Source: Collinsella sp. AF08-23
GTDB lineage: Bacteria > Actinomycetota > Coriobacteriia > Coriobacteriales > Coriobacteriaceae
Assembly: GCF_003479805.1 (NCBI RefSeq)
Contig: NZ_QUHV01000013.1
Location: forward strand, 13,657-65,739
Direction of reading: 5' to 3'
DNA: 52,083 nt
The position numbers and the translations under genes are program-made. Shown here in pieces: positions 1-8,027 of this stretch. Positions within the stretch are counted from its first letter, which is position 1. Every line of letters starts with the position of its first letter. The notes under the pieces are model-generated. The model worked only from the letters and a program-made list of their open reading frames with translations. It had not been told where the DNA came from and ran no database searches.

Positions 1-3000
1 GGTTCCGGCTGCGGGTCGGGCTGCGGATGCGGGTCGGGTTCCGGCTCAGGCTCGGGGGAAGGCGCGGGGATCTTCTCGAAGACGGCCTCGACAACGGCAT
101 CGCCGCTCTCGGTGTCGACTTCGGTGACCTCGACGGACGTCGTGGAGGTGGGGCCTGCAACATCGACCGGCGTCCCGTTCTTGGTGACGGATGCGATGCG
201 GTAGCCCTCGTCGGGGGTCACGGTGAAGGTCGTCTTGCCGTCCTTGAGGGCGACAAATCCCTCGGGCGTCACGGTGCCGCCCACGCCGGCGCGGCCCACG
301 GCGCCAAAGCTGGTGAGGCTGTCCGCGGCGAGGGTGATGTCAAGCTTGTCCAGGCGTGGGGACTTTTCCTTGGGCCCCTTGAACACGAGCTGGGAGGTGC
401 CGGGTTTGTTCACCGTGAAGGTAAAGTCGACGGTCTGATATGCATCCGCATTGGTGTGCCCGGCCGCATGCTCACCCTTCGCGATGATGGGGTCATCGGC
501 GTCGGCGTCGGTCCACACGACCTTGTTGTTGCTGGAGCCGCTCATGTAGCGCAGCTTGACGTTGTAGGTGCCTGCGCGCTCGACGGTGAACGGAATGGCG
601 ATCGTGTCGTTCTCGCCCACGGAGTCGACGAGCTTGCCCAGGCTCGCGCCGTCGCGATCCTTGATCGCCATGGGCCAGTTGTTGTCACCCGTGGTGTCGT
701 TATGCAGCACGCCGAGCTCGAACTCGATGGTCGAGGTGGTGCCAACGATGCTCGGGAACGCGAATGGCTCATCCTCGGAGTAGGCCTTGCGGATCTCGAG
801 ACCCGACTGTGCAGCCTGGAGGACCTTCATGGCCTCGAAGATGGCATCGGCGGAAGGATTGTCCTTGGCTACCACGGCGTGTGCGGTGACAAGCGCCTTG
901 TCGAGGACTCGGACGCTCTCGGCCGTGTACTGTCCGGCGTTGGCCGCCGCCTCGGCGTTCTGGATGGCCTCCTTGAGCTTCTCAAGGGTGTAGTTGGACT
1001 CGCGGTCGATGATGGTCACCGTCACGTCGTCGTTGGAGCCGATCACGAGGCCCTCGGGGGAGACCGGAGCCATGGTCACGTAGAACTGGCCGTTGCCGAT
1101 GGTGCTGGAGCTCACGACGCGCTTGGTGCGGACCTGGACGGTCTTGTGTGTCTCGCCCTCGTTGAAGACTACGTGTTTGGAATCGGTGTCGAAGTCGCCC
1201 TGAACGGCGGAGCCGGGCTCAAAGTTCACGACCACCTCGGCGCTGCCGGTGGAGCCGCCGCTGCGCGTGACGCCGAGCTCGTAAACGGAATTCTCGTCCA
1301 TGGTGATCTCGGTCACGTCGAAGTCGATCATGCCCGCGCCGTTGTTGTTCAGGTAGGCGGCGGCGTCGATGCCAACGGCTCCCTTGTCACCGCCCACGAC
1401 CTCGATTTTGACGGTGTGGGTGCCCGCCTCGAGGGTGTCGGAGGTGAAGAGCGGGACGCTCGTGGCGCGCTTGCTGGCACGGGTGTTGATCTCGATCGGC
1501 TCTTTGCCGTCGATCGTGATCTTGGCGTGGCCATGGTTGGGGTCGACCGTGCCCATGAGCATGAACTTGGTGCCATCGAACTGGAAGGTCGCGGTTGCGC
1601 CGGCCTGGCCGGTCCACATGCTGGTGCCGTCGATGAAGCTGGCGTTTTTCTCCTGGTTCCACCCGCTGCTGGTCTGCATCTTGGCGTTGTCGAGGATTTC
1701 CATGCCCTCGGGGACGGGCATGGGCTTCTCGAAGGCTTTGGTGGTCTTGAAGACGCCGACCTCGGAGATCTGGGCGACCTTGCCGTCAAGGGTGCTGAGG
1801 TCGATCTTGATGGCGCTGGCGGTCACGTTCGAGCCGCGCACGAGGCGCTTGGCGCCCACGGTGCCGCCCTTGCCGTACTCCACCCACTGGCCGCCGGCGT
1901 CGCGGTACGAGACGGCGAAGTTCTTGATGTGCTGGCCGTTCTGGATGGCCTCCTCAAAGGAGACCACGTTGAAGGTGCGCTCCTCGGGAAACTCGATGAG
2001 GAGCGACTGGGTGCCCGTGGCGTCCTTGGCGCTCCAGTAGGTCTCGTCCTTGCCGTCGAGCACCTTGCCGGGGCCGTACGCGGGGTCGTTCTCCCAGGCG
2101 CTGCTGGCCTTGGCGGTCGCCGCCGTACGCCCCTCGCCCTCGCGCGTGAGGTCCTGGGCGAAGGTCTTCTCAACGTTGTCGCCAAAATCGAGCGTGCGCT
2201 GCTTGATCTCGGGGTCGACCGTGCCCGTATCGTTGGGCGGCACGTTGAGCAGCAACGGGGCGCCGTGACCGACCGAGTTGAAGTACATGTTGCTGAGCTC
2301 GGTGAGGGTCTTGGGAGTCTTCATGTTGTTGTGCCAGAACCAGCCGGCGGTGATGCGGGCGTCCGCCTCGGGCATGATCCACTTGCCTCCTGTTGGGGAG
2401 CCAACGCTGACCTCCGCGCCCACCGTGGGGTCGTTTTGGATGTTCTTGTTCCAGGGGACCTCGGCGGAGCTCGAATCCCAGTTGGGGTTCATCTCGACGC
2501 GGTTCCAGGCGGTGTCTCCGGCAAGGCCGTTCTCGTTGCCCACCCAACGGACCTCGGACTGCAGGCCGCACTGGAAGAGGACGCACTCGTCGCCCTCGAG
2601 CTCCTTGATGGTTTTGGCAAAGCGCTCGAAGTTGTAGTTCTGTGCGTCGGCGCCGGTGCCCTTTGCGCCGTCCATCCACACCTCGACAAACTTGCCTTTG
2701 TTGCCGTACTTGGGATCGCCGAGGATCTCGCGCAACTGCCCGTCGTAGAAGTCGTTGTAGTTGTCGGGCTTTCCGTCCTTGTTGCCGTAGCTCGGCTCAT
2801 GGATATCCCAGGGGGAGAGGTACAGGCCCATGTCGAGGTCATATGTGGAGCACGCCTTGGAAAGCTCCGCCAGGATGTCGATCCGGCTCGTGGTGCTGCC
2901 CATGTCGTAGTCGGTCGACTCGCTGTTCCAGATGCAGAAGCCGTCATGGTGCTTGGCGGTGACGACCAGGCGCTTGAAGCCGGCCTCCTTGATCATCTTG

Positions 3001-3317
3001 ACGTAGCCCTCGGCATCGAAGGTCTCGAGGTTGTTCATATAGGTGACCGCCGAGGGCATCTTGGTGCCGTAGTCGGTGCCCCACTCGACGCCCGAGAAGG
3101 TGTTGGGCCCAAAGTGGCAGAACGCCGCGAGCTCCTCCTTGGCGTATTTGTATTGACCCTTGTTGGGGACGATGTCGTCCTTTTGGGGCTGTGCGGTGGC
3201 AACGCCGTTGAGGCTCTCATCGGTGATCCATTGATCCGCGAACACCGCCGTGGGCAGTGCGAGCGATGAGCACAAACCGGCCACGATGGCAAACCGCGCG
3301 AGGTTTTTACGCTGCAT
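1..3317 (-). CDS. Secreted multidomain alpha-L-fucosidase (GH29), C-terminus beyond the window
   Basis: This enzyme should release L-fucose from host glycans outside the cell. The start is the ATG at 3317, preceded by GGAGGA (3321-3326). Residues 1-27 form a signal peptide ending VFA. The GH29 catalytic domain follows (about 45-385), with an HHDGF motif and a WMDG motif whose D216 is the expected nucleophile. Then come an F5/8 type C (discoidin) domain at about 390-522, a second carbohydrate-binding-like beta domain at 525-660, a Calx-beta domain at 662-765, a FIVAR helical repeat at 770-840, another CBM-like domain to about 990, and an InlB-repeat-like segment at 1005-1083. A PEPEP/DPQP linker runs to the window edge, so a wall anchor probably lies outside. 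At least 1105 residues. The GH29 call is firm; domain borders are approximate. Confidence 0.93.
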   Translation of the reverse strand, partial: MQRKNLARFAIVAGLCSSLALPTAVFADQWITDESLNGVATAQPQKDDIVPNKGQYKYAKEELAAFCHFGPNTFSGVEWGTDYGTKMPSAVTYMNNLETFDAEGYVKMIKEAGFKRLVVTAKHHDGFCIWNSESTDYDMGSTTSRIDILAELSKACSTYDLDMGLYLSPWDIHEPSYGNKDGKPDNYNDFYDGQLREILGDPKYGNKGKFVEVWMDGAKGTGADAQNYNFERFAKTIKELEGDECVLFQCGLQSEVRWVGNENGLAGDTAWNRVEMNPNWDSSSAEVPWNKNIQNDPTVGAEVSVGSPTGGKWIMPEADARITAGWFWHNNMKTPKTLTELSNMYFNSVGHGAPLLLNVPPNDTGTVDPEIKQRTLDFGDNVEKTFAQDLTREGEGRTAATAKASSAWENDPAYGPGKVLDGKDETYWSAKDATGTQSLLIEFPEERTFNVVSFEEAIQNGQHIKNFAVSYRDAGGQWVEYGKGGTVGAKRLVRGSNVTASAIKIDLSTLDGKVAQISEVGVFKTTKAFEKPMPVPEGMEILDNAKMQTSSGWNQEKNASFIDGTSMWTGQAGATATFQFDGTKFMLMGTVDPNHGHAKITIDGKEPIEINTRASKRATSVPLFTSDTLEAGTHTVKIEVVGGDKGAVGIDAAAYLNNNGAGMIDFDVTEITMDENSVYELGVTRSGGSTGSAEVVVNFEPGSAVQGDFDTDSKHVVFNEGETHKTVQVRTKRVVSSSTIGNGQFYVTMAPVSPEGLVIGSNDDVTVTIIDRESNYTLEKLKEAIQNAEAAANAGQYTAESVRVLDKALVTAHAVVAKDNPSADAIFEAMKVLQAAQSGLEIRKAYSEDEPFAFPSIVGTTSTIEFELGVLHNDTTGDNNWPMAIKDRDGASLGKLVDSVGENDTIAIPFTVERAGTYNVKLRYMSGSSNNKVVWTDADADDPIIAKGEHAAGHTNADAYQTVDFTFTVNKPGTSQLVFKGPKEKSPRLDKLDITLAADSLTSFGAVGRAGVGGTVTPEGFVALKDGKTTFTVTPDEGYRIASVTKNGTPVDVAGPTSTTSVEVTEVDTESGDAVVEAVFEKIPAPSPEPEPEPDPHPQPDPQPE

Positions 3318-3334
3318 ATTCCTCCCATCACGTG

Positions 3335-3395
3335 CTGCCAGCCGGTGCTGGCAGGTACTGGTGGTGCATCCGGCTACGATCGGTGCAGGATGCAC
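3335..3395. promoter_or_regulatory. Two short hairpins in the fucosidase 5' region
   Basis: Two perfect inverted repeats lie just upstream of the fucosidase start. One has 8-bp arms (CTGCCAGC) at 3335-3342 and 3347-3354; the other has 8-bp arms (GTGCATCC) at 3364-3371 and 3388-3395. They could be operators or leader structure for the sugar-inducible gene. No convincing -35/-10 pair was seen. Confidence 0.35.
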
Positions 3396-3482
3396 TCAAT
3401 CGGAACAAGTTTGCCTGGGTGCCCAACCCCCCCCCTCGTGGAATCGGCAGGCGTATTAATTTGGAACATGAACGGTAGGTTT

Positions 3483-4390
3483 ATGAGTTTCAGACGGCTA
3501 AAGGTGGAGCATTGGTATCTGTCCGGGAAGACCCGCGTGCTTCAGGATACGCGCCGCGGCGGCGGATCACCGAGGTGGGCTTTGAGGGCAAGACGATCAA
3601 CTCCGGGTCGGTCTCGATCATAACGACGTACGGCGACATGCCCGGCTAACTGGGACCTCTCCAGCCCGAGCCGTCCCCCAACATCCCGTTGATCATCGCG
3701 AGCATCTTGGGGAACACCATGCTCTCCTGCAGCGTGGAGGAGCGCCCCCTCACATTGGGGCCCATAGAGTTCGGCGGGGAAGACGTCGATGCCGTCTACA
3801 ACCATCTCGCCCGCTTCCTGAGGGAGGTCCCGGCGATCGTGGTGAGCCCAACGCGGTCCGGCGACCTGCTCGTTGACCCGAGAGAGGTATCCGAGCAAAT
3901 CGGCCCGAATGCGACGGTCTACTTTACGAGGGACTGCTCGGCTATGCAGGCTTTCAACGACCGTCTCGAACCCAATGACTTGCAATGCTATGGCGATGCG
4001 TTGCGCGTGTACGCCGGGCACCCGCATTTCGACATTCTGGGCGACGGGGCAAATCACAGGTTCTTCCCGCCGTCGACGCTTGGTGACGAGGAGGGCCGTG
4101 CCAGCTGCCTTGAGATATTGCGCCGCGCGCTCGCGCAGGACGTGCACGCATGGGAGACGTCCGTCCGCATCGAGGACATCAAGCGTCGCAATCGCGAATC
4201 GAGCCGCGAGCGGGCGTTCAAACGCCGCGCGGAGGAGATTCAGGACTTGGCGCTCGACCAGGTGGCCGAGATGCTCGATGCCGCCGACGAGGCGGCCAAT
4301 GCGGCGGGGGAGGAGCGCGACGTCGCCCTGGATGAGCGCGATGACTCCGCTGAACATCGGCGTAGAGCGTTCATCGAGGGGAGGGGTTAA
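3483..4390 (+). pseudogene. Broken gene of unknown function (frameshift plus in-frame stop)
   Basis: The frame opening at the ATG at 3483 (MSFRRLKVEHWYLSGK) loses sensible coding near 3545-3560. Protein-like sequence resumes in another frame at about 3563 (RITEVGFEGKTINSGS). It meets TAA at 3647-3649, then continues in that same frame to 4390 with good coding character (LEPNDLQCYGDALRVY; RIEDIKRRNRES). The reading is one ancestral gene of at least 300 codons inactivated by a frameshift and a nonsense change. The last 60 residues are rich in D, E, A and R and end abruptly, so the 3' end may be truncated too. I do not recognise the family. A later ATG at 3689 could still give a 233-residue remnant. 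Confidence 0.6.
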
Positions 4391-4499
4391 TGGTGCAAAA
4401 AATCTAGCAATAGAACGCTTGCGAGGGTACCCTAAGGCCATGGGCAAGATATGAGCCGAGGCGCCAGGAGGCGCAAGGCGTGGGAAAGGAACGTGCCTC

Positions 4500-4922
4500 A
4501 TGAAGAAATATGCGAACAGCGCTCTGTTCTATGCGATCCTGGCCATGATCGGCGGCGTGTTCTTCCGCGAGTTCACCAAGTTCTTTTCGTTTGACGGCGC
4601 GACCACCCTGGCGTTCGTGCACACGCATTACTTTGCCCTGGGCATGATCATGTTCTTGCTGCTCCTCGTGCTTGAGAAGACCCTGCACATCGCCGACCGC
4701 TCCGTGTCCCGTGCGGTGGTTGCCTACCACGTAGGTCTCAACGTTACCGCCCTCATGCTCGTGGCTCGCGGCGTGCCCCAGGTTCTGGGTATCGATCTTT
4801 CCCGCGGCATGGACGCGGCGATCTCCGGCATCGCCGGGTTGGGCCATATCGTTTTGGGTGTGAGCATTGTACTCATCCTGCTGGGCGTCAAACGCGCCGT
4901 GGCCCGCGCCGAGAAGAGATGA
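4500..4922 (+). CDS. DUF2871 family membrane protein
   Basis: A 140-residue integral membrane protein of unknown function. The opening (MKKYANSALFYAILAMIGGV) and the FREFTKF and HTHYFALGM motifs match the DUF2871 family as I know it. About four hydrophobic segments are visible (8-22, 40-62, 74-92, 108-130), followed by a basic tail. The family usually has this length, so the gene looks complete. GAAAGGA (4485-4491) is the ribosome-binding site. It stands alone: the broken gene lies before it and the convergent tmRNA terminator after it. Confidence 0.85.
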   Translation: MKKYANSALFYAILAMIGGVFFREFTKFFSFDGATTLAFVHTHYFALGMIMFLLLLVLEKTLHIADRSVSRAVVAYHVGLNVTALMLVARGVPQVLGIDLSRGMDAAISGIAGLGHIVLGVSIVLILLGVKRAVARAEKR

Positions 4923-5000
4923 TGGCAAGCCAAGGAAAAACCTCCGGCGACTTATGTCCGCCGAGCGGCATCGCGGCTGGTGGATGGTGGCGAAGATAGC

Positions 5001-5036
5001 AAAAAGGCGAACTGTCAACCGTGGTTGACAGTTCGC
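5001..5036 (-). terminator. Rho-independent terminator of tmRNA
   Basis: A perfect 14-bp stem (5007-5020 with 5023-5036) has a 2-nt loop as drawn. On the minus strand it is followed by a T run (5001-5005). It lies 12 bases past the tmRNA 3' end. The structure is symmetrical but has the T run only on the minus side. Confidence 0.9.
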
Positions 5037-5048
5037 GTAATTCTCTTA

Positions 5049-5416
5049 TGGTGGAGCCGCGGAGAATCGAACTCCGGTCCACGACAGCTCCCTGATCGGC
5101 ATCTCCAGGCTCAGTCACTCATTTAGTCTCGGACGCCTCGCGCGGAGCGACACGCTCTCGGCGTCCCAACCGGTTCGGTCTTAGCCCGCGCCATACCGAT
5201 CACGTGCGCGGGAGCATTCCCCTCAAATGACGTCGCGCCGGTGTCGGGGAAATCACCGGGTTGACGCGCCGCTATAAATTAAGCAGCGAGAGCCAGCTGG
5301 GGCTCAAAAGAAGAATTCTTGTCAATTCATTTTGACGGTACCCCTGTTTAACGTGGGCGAGGAGACCACGGCCTGCTTCCTCTCTCAGAACTATCGTGTC
5401 GAAACCAGTCGGCCCC
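5049..5416 (-). ncRNA. ssrA: tmRNA (ssrA), 368 nt
   Basis: tmRNA rescues stalled ribosomes and tags the unfinished protein for proteolysis. The minus strand begins GGGGCCG (5416-5410), then CTGGTTTCGAC, a tmRNA signature. It ends CGGCTCC plus A plus encoded CCA (to 5049). The two ends pair as a 7-bp acceptor stem with one G-U pair, and a T-arm with TTCGA precedes the 3' end. The tag frame ends at TAA (5281-5279) after DKNSSFEPQLALAA (5323-5282); the ALAA end is typical. An in-frame TGA lies two codons before the GAC, so the resume codon is either that GAC or the ATT before it. Both are unusual, since most tmRNAs resume on an alanine or glycine codon. Confidence 0.95.
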
Positions 5417-5444
5417 TCATGCGAGGGTCGTGGTGCCGCATGAG
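5416..5444 (-). promoter_or_regulatory. Inverted repeat abutting the tmRNA 5' end
   Basis: CTCATGCG (5416-5423) and CGCATGAG (5437-5444) form an 8-bp hairpin directly upstream of mature tmRNA base 1. It may be part of the 5' leader removed by RNase P. TTGACA occurs at 5462-5457 on the same strand, but no good -10 box follows at the proper distance. Confidence 0.4.
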
Positions 5445-5640
5445 CGGCGACGACCTGTCAAAGTACCCGAACTGCGAACGTGCCGCAATCCGTAAGCGAA
5501 CAGTGTACCACGTTCGCGTCTCGAGCGTCTTCAGGGCACTCATGTGACGCACAGCGGGAGAAGAAGCCCCATGATTTGCGGACATCTGTTCATCTTCACG
5601 ACTCATTGGGGTACAAGTCATACAGACGAGAGGAGCTCCA

Positions 5641-6513
5641 ATGGAAGACAAGGCGAAAAACGCGGGTAAGGTTGCGATTGTTTTGGAGGGCGGCAGCTTT
5701 CGTGGCCAGTTCACCGCGGGCGTGCTCGACGTTCTCATGGAGCACCGCGTTGAGGTCGCGGCGTGTTACGGAACCTCTGCGGGTGCGCTCAACGGCCTGA
5801 ATTACAAGAGCCGTCAGATCGGTCGTGCAAACCGCGTGAACCTGGCATTTTGCAATGATCCGCGCTACATGGGCGCTCAATCGCTCATTACCACCGGCAG
5901 CATGGTCGGCTACGATTTCATGCTCAACGACGTGCAGGATCGCCTTGACCCCTTCGATAATGACGCCTATCTGGCCAATCCCATGGAAATGTATGCATGC
6001 GCCACGGATGTGATGTTCGGAACTGCCGCGTACCTGCCGGTTCGCAATGCGACGCTCGACATCGACGCCGTGCGCGCCTCCACTTCCTTGCCGCTGGTCA
6101 CGCAGCCTGTCGAGATTGACGGGCACCTGTACCTGGACGGTGGCACCGCCGATTCCGTTCCGGTTGAGCATGCGCTCGAAGATGCGGGTTTTGACCGGGC
6201 GATCGTGGTGCTCACGCAGGATCGCGATTACGTTAAGGGTCCCTATGGACTCATGCCGGCGGCTCAGCGCGCATACGCCGCATATCCGTATTTGCTGGAG
6301 GCGATGGCGAATCGCCACGAGCGCTACAACGAGCAGCGCGAGCACATTTGGGAATATGAGCGCGAGGGCCGGGCATTCGTGCTGGCGCCGCCACGTCCCG
6401 TTGAAGTGGGGCATGTCGAGCACGATGCGGCGAAGTTGCTCGATCTGTATATTCAGGGCCGCCAAGAAGCGGCTGCCCATATTGATGAGATACGGGAGTT
6501 CGTGGGCAAATAG
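5641..6513 (+). CDS. Patatin-like phospholipase / acyl hydrolase (paralogue 1)
   Basis: A 290-residue cytoplasmic patatin-fold serine hydrolase. The oxyanion motif is EGGSFRG, the nucleophile is S46 in GTSAG, and the second dyad residue is the aspartate of the later DGG motif (YLDGGTAD). The middle holds the NYKSRQ and NRHERYN blocks, shared with the second patatin at 40736-41581. Bacterial proteins of this YjjU/RssA-like type are usually lipid acyl hydrolases; the substrate here is unknown. GAGAGGAG (5626-5633) precedes the ATG. The gene is monocistronic, after divergent tmRNA. Compared with its paralogue it carries S in place of G in the oxyanion loop (GGSFRG against GGGMRG). Confidence 0.9.
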   Translation: MEDKAKNAGKVAIVLEGGSFRGQFTAGVLDVLMEHRVEVAACYGTSAGALNGLNYKSRQIGRANRVNLAFCNDPRYMGAQSLITTGSMVGYDFMLNDVQDRLDPFDNDAYLANPMEMYACATDVMFGTAAYLPVRNATLDIDAVRASTSLPLVTQPVEIDGHLYLDGGTADSVPVEHALEDAGFDRAIVVLTQDRDYVKGPYGLMPAAQRAYAAYPYLLEAMANRHERYNEQREHIWEYEREGRAFVLAPPRPVEVGHVEHDAAKLLDLYIQGRQEAAAHIDEIREFVGK

Positions 6514-6928
6514 GGGCTGGACGGAGGCGTGACGTCGATACCGCGCATTCCGTTGGCGGCTGAATATCGACCGCTTACCGGTTGGTCTTGATTTCTCATA
6601 CCAGTAAGACTACCTGCTGGCACTTCGTGGTATAAGAAGAGTGAAAAAGGGTCCTCTCCACTGAGATACTCAGAGAAGCCCCATCAGAGGGCGGAGAGGT
6701 CGGGAACCCGGGCAGGCGCAAGGCCCCCGGGTTCCTTCTTGTGAGGTGCCCGAGAGGTTCCGGCAGGGTGCCGAACGTCTGCAAGAGGCTTGTTGCCGAC
6801 GAAGAGGCGGAGGCCGCCGGGGCGTCCGGGCATCGTTTCGCCGGGGGTGGGAAGAGCATCCAAAACCATCGCCCGCCTCCGTCTCCGTCCCGCCTGTGCA
6901 GAAGTTCTGCACGTATGGCGGAAATACG
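6514..6928 (+). other. Structured non-coding stretch upstream of the rplM promoter
   Basis: No credible gene is present. The plus strand can fold strongly: CCTCTCC (6653-6659) pairs with GGAGAGG (6693-6699) and encloses a CTGAG/CTCAG hairpin (6661-6673). GGAACCCGGG (6703-6712) pairs perfectly with 6726-6735 and is followed by a T-rich tail. Further GC-rich inverted segments run to about 6900. The stretch lies before the -35 box of rplM, so it is probably not part of that leader. It could be an independent small RNA or an attenuated upstream transcript. I looked for SRP RNA, RNase P RNA and 6S signatures and did not recognise them. Confidence 0.4.
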
Positions 6929-6956
6929 TTGACTTCGCAGCACAGGGCGGTATTAT
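6929..6956 (+). promoter_or_regulatory. Promoter of rplM-rpsI
   Basis: TTGACT (6929-6934), a 16-bp spacer and TATTAT (6951-6956) make a good sigma-70-type promoter. It lies about 60 bases before the rplM start codon, as expected for a strongly expressed ribosomal operon. Confidence 0.7.
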
Positions 6957-7022
6957 TGACAAGTTACTTTCCAGAGCCCCGTGAAACTCTGTTAAGACAC
7001 ACGTACTGTACATGGAGGAAAA

Positions 7023-7466
7023 GTGATTCTTAAGTCGACTCACTACGCCAAGCAGGGTGAGGTTGCCCGTAACTGGGTCCTCATCGACGCCGAGGGCGCC
7101 ACGCTGGGCCGTCTTGCTGCCCAGGTTGCCAAGATCCTGCGCGGCAAGAACAAGCCCCAGTTCACGCCCAACTCCGACTGTGGTGACTTCGTGGTTGTCA
7201 TCAACGCCGATAAGGTCCAGCTTACCGGCAACAAGGCCGACCACAAGACCTACTACCGTCACTCCGGCTACAATGGCGGCCTCAAGGCGGAGTCCTTCCG
7301 TCAGGCTATGGAGAAGCACCCGGAGAAGGTCATCGAGCGCGCTGTCCGCGGCATGCTCCCCAAGACCACTCTCGGCCGCAAGCAGCTGACCAAGCTCAAG
7401 GTCTACGCTGGCGCCGAGCATCCGCACGCTGCTCAGAACCCCGTCAAGATCGAGCTGGAGGGCTAA
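7023..7466 (+). CDS. rplM: 50S ribosomal protein L13
   Basis: A 147-residue large-subunit protein that binds 23S rRNA early in assembly. Conserved L13 sequence is visible throughout: [15 protein letters not shown] near the N-terminus, [23 protein letters not shown] and the VRGMLPK block, ending in the usual basic and HPHAAQ region. Translation starts at GTG 7023 after GGAGGAAAA, which ends directly before the codon. The length is normal for the family. rpsI follows after three bases, the standard rplM-rpsI operon, driven by the promoter at 6929-6956. Confidence 0.97.
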   Translation: MILKSTHYAKQGEVARNWVLIDAEGATLGRLAAQVAKILRGKNKPQFTPNSDCGDFVVVINADKVQLTGNKADHKTYYRHSGYNGGLKAESFRQAMEKHPEKVIERAVRGMLPKTTLGRKQLTKLKVYAGAEHPHAAQNPVKIELEG

Positions 7467-7469
7467 AAG

Positions 7470-7865
<396 letters not shown>

Positions 7866-7897
7866 GGCGTTTGCGAAGACGTTTCCCGTATGGAAAT

Positions 7898-7934
7898 GGG
7901 CCTACCGAGTTTTTCGGTGGGCCCTTTTTTTGTA
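7898..7934 (+). terminator. Terminator after rpsI
   Basis: GGGCCTACCGA pairs with TCGGTGGGCCC around a short T loop. A run of seven Ts follows from 7925. It closes the rplM-rpsI operon and separates it from glmM. Confidence 0.9.
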
Positions 7935-8027
7935 CCATTACGACGGTGCGGAATTTTCGTTCTCAACAATGTCCGCCCCACATCAGACCGGCGTCGTATG
8001 GGCGCTGGGCGTATGGAAGGAATGCGA

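Noticed and set aside
27..3269. A 1080-codon open frame on the plus strand opposite the fucosidase
   Set aside because: It is antisense to a gene with a signal peptide, intact GH29 motifs and ordered domains. The frame has no family resemblance and is a product of GC-rich codon use.
3542..4501. A 319-codon minus-strand frame across the broken gene
   Set aside because: The plus strand shows protein-like sequence on both sides of the lesions; the minus frame has no start signal and no recognisable domain.
5049..5085. A tRNA gene on the minus strand
   Set aside because: The T-arm and CCA belong to the 3' end of tmRNA; the matching acceptor strand and tag frame are upstream.
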